The translations under genes and the position numbers were made by a program. Under the pieces are notes generated by a model that was not told where the DNA came from, ran no database searches, and saw only the letters and a list, made by a program, of their open reading frames with translations. From CAIUVD01 sp044338255 (lineage in GTDB: Bacteria > Planctomycetota > UBA11346): DNA of 6,706 bases. Location of the stretch: NCBI GenBank assembly GCA_044338255.1, contig JBIILZ010000161.1, forward strand, positions 1 through 6,706. Reading direction: 5' to 3'. Of the stretch, positions 5,001-6,706 are shown in pieces. How positions within the stretch are numbered: the stretch's first letter is position 1; every line of letters begins with the position of its first letter.

Positions 5001-6315
5001 GTCCACCACCGGATTTGCCGGGGCACTGGTTCCAAGGCGGTAGCGCCGTGCTACCGGCCACCTCGGCGAAGGTCTTGGGCTGCCCGCGCACCTGGGCGAA
5101 CATCCATTCCGTAAGGAATTTCTCGCCACTAACCCAGCTACCTGCATCATACCCACAGAAGTGCTCGTAGGAGCTGAGGATCTTATTGTATTCACTGTAA
5201 AGTACCGAATTTCCTGCAGATTCCAATGCCGTCACCATCTCGCGAGTACGTTCCACTGGGACAAGCGCATTATTCTCCCAGCTATGCGCCGCCCAGATCG
5301 GCGGCAGACTAGCGACACTGGCGATCGTTCCACTATCACCACCCCCAAGCACAGGAACCGCAGCCGCCCAACGAATGCCCTCGCGCTGCAGAAGGTCCCA
5401 CACCGCGTACCCTCCGCCATTGAAACCCAACAGGTACAGTTGTTTGTCATTAATCGGCAAGGAGCCATTCTGAAGATCGGTAATCGTCTCGCGCAGCAAA
5501 CGCATTTCAGTGGACTGAGCAGCCTGAAAAACGCTGACCCCAGTCTTGACAAATTGACTCCACTCCCTGGCAAAGGGGCAGATTGGCACCAGGATATGGC
5601 ACTTCCGAGAGGTTTGTTCAGCGACAAAACGGGCTGCAGCCAAGTTCAACATCGGTTTGCCATCGGCATCTCTGCCGGGCAAGACTACCACCATCGGATA
5701 TCCTGCTGCAGGTGCACCGCTGGGGGAGTACAGACGGTAACCCAATGACAATCCTTCTGGAGAGGTGTAAACCTGGGAGCTGAACTCCGCAGCTAATTCA
5801 TACTTCCATCCTGCGGGAATGACCTGGAGCGTCCCCACCTGGGACGGCACGCCGGTAGCACCCCGGGTTACGACTACCTGATACTTGGTACCATGGTTGG
5901 CCAAAGCAGCGGTAACCGTATAACTGGCAGAATTTGCATTAGGCCCCGTAATATTGGTAAAGTTCGTGCTATCCTTTGGTGCGGACTGCCATTGGTACAT
6001 CGCCGCCGGGCTGCCTGCCGAGACCTCGACACTGAAGGTTGCCGACTGACCGTCTTTTACCACAGCATCTACGACGTTACGCGTAAACCGATTTTCTACA
6101 GCCATCATCGCCGGAGTCATCAATAGAGACAACATGACGATCAGAACTGAAGCACCTAGTGGCGCCAAAACCCTAGGCAAGCCAGCAATCCCACACCGAC
6201 CAAGGGCGACCAGCGCTTCACCACCCGGTCGATGTCCGCCGTGCAGCACAGGGACTTGAACCCCTCGCACGGGTTGAAGCGGGACTTGCAAGAGATTGAA
6301 TCGTATGGAACACAT
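2071..6315 (-). CDS. Secreted multidomain SGNH esterase with dockerin
   Basis: The product is 1414 residues and extracellular. Domains by residue: signal peptide within about 46-72; Ig-like 76-166; alpha/beta-hydrolase 168-409 with a degraded active site; SGNH hydrolase 1, 445-640, with GDS (472-474), a GLSGD motif, GTND (526-529) and DGLH (616-619); linker and SGNH hydrolase 2, about 671-954, with GDS (768-770), GILGD, GTNN (837-840) and DGILH (929-933); Calx-beta, 646-661 plus 957-1050; a second Calx-beta-like domain, 1055-1156; two putative-Ig repeats, 1163-1352; type I dockerin, 1353-1414. SGNH enzymes of this architecture usually remove acetyl or other ester groups from polysaccharides; the substrate here is unknown. 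The annotated start at 6315 puts about 45 residues ahead of the signal peptide and has no good ribosome site, so TTG at 6180 (giving MPRVLAPLGA) or ATG at 6135 are plausible. The cohesin gene follows 44 bp downstream. Confidence 0.85.
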   Translation of the reverse strand: MCSIRFNLLQVPLQPVRGVQVPVLHGGHRPGGEALVALGRCGIAGLPRVLAPLGASVLIVMLSLLMTPAMMAVENRFTRNVVDAVVKDGQSATFSVEVSAGSPAAMYQWQSAPKDSTNFTNITGPNANSASYTVTAALANHGTKYQVVVTRGATGVPSQVGTLQVIPAGWKYELAAEFSSQVYTSPEGLSLGYRLYSPSGAPAAGYPMVVVLPGRDADGKPMLNLAAARFVAEQTSRKCHILVPICPFAREWSQFVKTGVSVFQAAQSTEMRLLRETITDLQNGSLPINDKQLYLLGFNGGGYAVWDLLQREGIRWAAAVPVLGGGDSGTIASVASLPPIWAAHSWENNALVPVERTREMVTALESAGNSVLYSEYNKILSSYEHFCGYDAGSWVSGEKFLTEWMFAQVRGQPKTFAEVAGSTALPPWNQCPGKSGGGPITSYSAFSTQWKAKRDSLFSAKSANQGKMVFLGDSITELWTDVAGAFPKFNRKVVNMGLSGDMSRGVLTRIQDVIDVNPMGVSLLIGTNDLNFFGPNSDAICGIAVNNITLIIEALRAHNPDLPIVVSTVMPTGFNRQDTMNGALTAALGSFSKVFICDINTRFKNDGYVARRYYNDGLHPSTLGYQVWKEELDRVFTTAGLYGVSVPTVSFSSAPQSTPEGSTAAVTPGPIPVYPYANYNNGRMDPQRTGWPLTDTELTYALISEWDRKPGKEVVPNQHKPDMWAVTPAARQLEIPPDNKPSDWLSYHSRIVGEVRAKQGAIDILLVGDSITQGWGGCVTQAGSAFKTSWTTNFPTNRYTTVNAGILGDRVENVLWRLEHGLIDSSNAPKVVVLLIGTNNAANASADYPNSIAAGVRLCVDNVRNKSPRSHVVVVKLLPRGDGPKVKIDPINRAIDALNLTADARVRVIGLTSDFSNPDGSLKTQGYSDGILHLNDTGYGWYAARLKPVIEQILEDEGNSATVTLSLSAAATQPVTVPMTTSGTASVGTAYVAPVTSVVIPAGSLTKTFDVQLIDNTRVEGNKTVVFTMGTPTNAIMGDVVSHTLTITEDDVAAPPVVRPQSAGGTVLVTEGGTATVKIRLSAQPLANTTVNVTREAGDTDLLPVTTSVAFTTVDWNTDKDVVIRANADADTVSGVAQFSFSVGSLKTQVMVAELDTVVAPTNRAPTVANAIPAQTATAGTAYSYAIPANTFADADSDPLTFSVTGLPSWATFTVGTRTISGTPPVAAAAVTVVVTANDLRGGTVSANLSLTVSAAANRAPTVANAIPAQTATAGTAYSYEIPANTFADADSDPLTLSVTGLPSWATFTVGTRTISGTPPVAAAAVTAVVTADDERGGTISANLSLTVSAASANPGDLNADRTVNILDLILVRTAYASLPTDVGWDARADTNGDGVINISDLIEVRRNFARTYP
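2074..2259 (-). other. Type I dockerin domain (coding segment)
   Basis: The last 62 residues hold two calcium-binding repeats of the dockerin type: DLNADRTVNILD (1357-1368) and DTNGDGVINISD (1390-1401). Both have the expected Asp/Asn at positions 1, 3, 5, 9 and 12 of the loop and a hydrophobic helix after it (LILVRTAY and LIEVRRNF). Residue 6 of the first loop is Arg, where Gly is usual. Dockerins bind cohesins; the neighbouring gene supplies one. Confidence 0.9.
2260..2829 (-). repeat. Tandem 285-bp repeat encoding two putative-Ig domains
   Basis: Two head-to-tail units, 2545-2829 (protein residues 1163-1257) and 2260-2544 (1258-1352), each encode 95 residues opening NRAPTVANAIPAQTATAG. They contain FADADSDPLT, LPSWATF and ISGTPP, the hallmarks of the bacterial putative-Ig/cadherin-like (He_PIG) fold. 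The protein copies differ at only seven positions by eye, pointing to a recent duplication. The likely role is a stalk spacing the catalytic part from the dockerin. Confidence 0.9.
2848..3153 (-). other. Calx-beta-like domain 2 (coding segment)
   Basis: Residues 1055-1156. The segment TVLVTEGGTATVKIRLSAQP followed by TTVNVTREAGDTDL and WNTDKDVVIRANAD follows the Calx-beta pattern of an EG turn, alternating strands and a late D-rich loop, but diverges more from the consensus than domain 1. Probably structural. Confidence 0.6.
3160..3452 (-). other. Calx-beta domain 1, main part (coding segment)
   Basis: Residues 955-1052: DEGNSATVTLSLSAAATQPV, VVIPAGSLTKTFDVQLIDN, then RVEGNKTVVFTMGTPTNA and HTLTITEDD, a near-textbook Calx-beta sequence that lacks only its first strand. 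That strand seems to lie about 290 residues upstream at 647-661 (PTVSFSSAPQSTPEG). Confidence 0.75.
3448..4305 (-). other. SGNH hydrolase domain 2 (coding segment)
   Basis: Residues about 671-956. The N-terminal extension (GWPLTDTELTYALISEWDRK, then WAVTPAARQLE) resembles a segment often found ahead of this SGNH type. Then come block I VGDSITQGWG with Ser770, block II NAGILGD (803-809), block III GTNN with Asn839, and a final DGILHLND with Asp929 and His933. In SGNH enzymes the last motif is normally Asp-x-x-His; here it is Asp-x-x-x-His, one residue longer. Confidence 0.8.
4396..4983 (-). other. SGNH hydrolase domain 1 (coding segment)
   Basis: Residues about 445-640. Block I FLGDSITELW with nucleophile Ser474, block II NMGLSGD (495-501), block III IGTNDL with Asn528, and block V NDGLHPS with Asp616 and His619. 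All four catalytic blocks are intact and spaced as in the platelet-activating-factor acetylhydrolase-like branch, so this domain should be an active esterase. Confidence 0.88.
5089..5814 (-). other. Alpha/beta-hydrolase domain, active site degraded (coding segment)
   Basis: Residues about 168-409 match the esterase/phospholipase-carboxylesterase type fold: MVVVLPG strand and turn (208-214), LYLLGFNGGGYAVWDLL at the nucleophile elbow (293-309), AAAVPVLGGGD (317-326), IWAAHSWENNALVPV (340-354), and His385 near the end. The elbow normally reads G-x-S-x-G; here it is Gly-Phe-Asn-Gly-Gly with Asn299 in place of Ser. The acid region has Glu-Asn-Asn (347-349) where Asp is usual. This is likely a non-catalytic, possibly binding, domain. 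Confidence 0.75.
5818..6090 (-). other. N-terminal Ig-like domain (coding segment)
   Basis: Residues about 76-166: VVKDGQSATFSVEVSAGSP, then MYQWQ with the core Trp109, then ASYTVTAALANHGTKYQVVV with a Tyr corner (Tyr145) and GTLQVIP closing the fold. It is the bacterial Ig-like type often found between a signal peptide and an enzyme domain, and lacks the Cys pair. Confidence 0.65.
6100..6180 (-). other. Signal peptide region of the multidomain esterase
   Basis: Residues 46-72 contain one Arg, a long hydrophobic run (LGASVLIVMLSLLM) and a plausible signal peptidase site after PAMMA, giving a mature protein starting VEN. The cohesin protein is predicted to start with VEN too. The 45 residues ahead of it in the longest frame do not look like part of an export signal. 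Confidence 0.65.
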
Positions 6316-6348
6316 GAACTGACTCTAGAAACCCCACCCCAAAAGCCG

Positions 6349-6367
6349 TGTCACAATATTTGCGACA
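6349..6367. promoter_or_regulatory. 19-bp imperfect palindrome, candidate operator
   Basis: TGTCACAA-TAT-TTGCGACA: the two 8-base arms match at seven positions. It covers the proposed -10 element of the esterase promoter, a position where a bound repressor would block transcription. No known regulator is assigned. Confidence 0.4.
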
Positions 6368-6381
6368 TTTTGACGCATCAA
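6353..6381 (-). promoter_or_regulatory. Candidate sigma-70-like promoter for the two-gene unit
   Basis: On the minus strand TTGATG (6376-6381) and TATTGT (6353-6358) are separated by exactly 17 bases, each matching four of six consensus positions. Transcription would begin near 6346, about 30 bases before the ATG at 6315 or about 165 before the TTG at 6180. AT-rich sequence lies directly upstream. Confidence 0.4.
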
Positions 6382-6401
6382 CTATTTAAGTAATTTAAAT
6401 A

Positions 6402-6447
6402 ACTTATTGTGGAGCAATATTTTACATTATTTTATAGCTCAATAAGT
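6402..6447. repeat. Inverted repeat in the AT-rich upstream region
   Basis: Arms ACTTATTG (6402-6409) and CAATAAGT (6440-6447) match perfectly. They are extended inward by AGC (6413-6415) with GCT (6437-6439) after a three-base bulge on the left side. It lies just upstream of the proposed -35 element and may be a regulator site or a cruciform. Confidence 0.45.
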
Positions 6448-6495
6448 ATAAATCATTATTCGATGGTCTTAATACGCACAATGCGCTCATCCCTG

Positions 6496-6521
6496 AAAAT
6501 TGAGATAACTGCCAATTTTTT
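6496..6521 (+). repeat. AT-rich hairpin followed by T-run
   Basis: AAAATTG (6496-6502) pairs with CAATTTT (6513-6519) across a ten-base loop and is followed by two more T. It has the form of a weak terminator, but the stem has only one G-C pair and no gene is seen upstream of it on the plus strand. Confidence 0.25.
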
Positions 6522-6706
6522 CGTGGGTTTAAACAACCACCTTCACTTATGACTTTTCATTATAGATAAAATATACATAAGTCGTTTCACTACAGCTACT
6601 TAGGCGATTTGAGTGTGACACACCGTAAGTTTCTAACCTGACTAACCACCCGTGGGCGAGGCGTTGCGCATAATGCGCGGCCTATGTCCACCGCACAAAC
6701 TCCCTC

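Larger units (their letters stand above)
6382..6706. other. AT-rich upstream region, no gene seen
   Basis: From about 6355 to 6605 the sequence is far richer in A and T than the rest of the window and has no supported reading frame on either strand. It contains several inverted repeats, the best listed separately; others are GTTTAAAC flanked by GTGG and CCAC (6523-6540) and GTGTG-A-CACAC (6613-6623). From about 6640 the base composition returns to GC-rich. An ATG at 6684 opens a frame that runs off the window and cannot be judged. Confidence 0.5.

Noticed and set aside
4642..5043. Plus- and minus-strand frames of about 100-200 codons within 4600-5750
   Set aside because: All overlap the large esterase gene in other frames; that gene has clear SGNH and hydrolase motifs over the same bases.
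6251..6263. Minus-strand GGGTTCAAGTCCC looks like a tRNA T-arm
   Set aside because: The flanking bases do not form a proper 5-bp T-stem on both sides, no matching acceptor strand lies 60-80 bases upstream, and no anticodon arm is seen. It lies inside the N-terminal reading frame of the esterase gene.
6684..6706. Possible start of a plus-strand gene (ATG then STAQTP)
   Set aside because: Only seven codons are visible, there is no ribosome binding site ahead of the ATG, and the frame leaves the window.

Overview
The window is GC-rich over most of its length. It holds one well-supported two-gene unit on the minus strand, flanked on the left by broken transposase genes and on the right by an AT-rich non-coding upstream region. 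The Calx-beta, putative-Ig and SGNH esterase modules, type I dockerin, cohesin and Gly/Cys-rich C-terminal sorting signal together suggest a Gram-negative-type polysaccharide degrader, most likely of the Planctomycetota/Verrucomicrobiota/Lentisphaerota group. That placement is inference; there is no rRNA or other marker here.

Layout: 1-134, no gene recognised, only a short direct repeat. About 135-535 (+), N-terminal remnant of a DDE transposase resembling the IS1380/IS4 type. About 532-1140 (-), IS3-family remnant (orfA and the start of orfB), which meets the first remnant nose to nose at about 531-540. 1141-1366, no gene, two inverted repeats. 1367-2026 (-), a secreted single-cohesin protein with a C-terminal anchor signal. 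2071-6315 (-), a 1414-residue secreted multidomain protein. 6316-6706, upstream region with a candidate promoter overlapping a palindrome, then an AT-rich stretch with several inverted repeats.

Domain order in the large protein is: signal peptide, Ig-like domain, alpha/beta-hydrolase domain whose catalytic residues look lost, SGNH hydrolase 1 with all its motifs, a Calx-beta domain into which SGNH hydrolase 2 appears to be inserted, a second Calx-beta-like domain, two nearly identical 95-residue putative-Ig repeats, and a C-terminal type I dockerin. The gene directly downstream encodes a cohesin with its own strong ribosome binding site and a C-terminal membrane/sorting signal. The simplest reading is that the cohesin protein is a surface receptor and the multi-esterase docks on it, giving a minimal two-gene, non-cellulosomal cohesin-dockerin pair that displays carbohydrate-esterase activity at the cell surface. 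Pairing and substrate are inferred, not shown.
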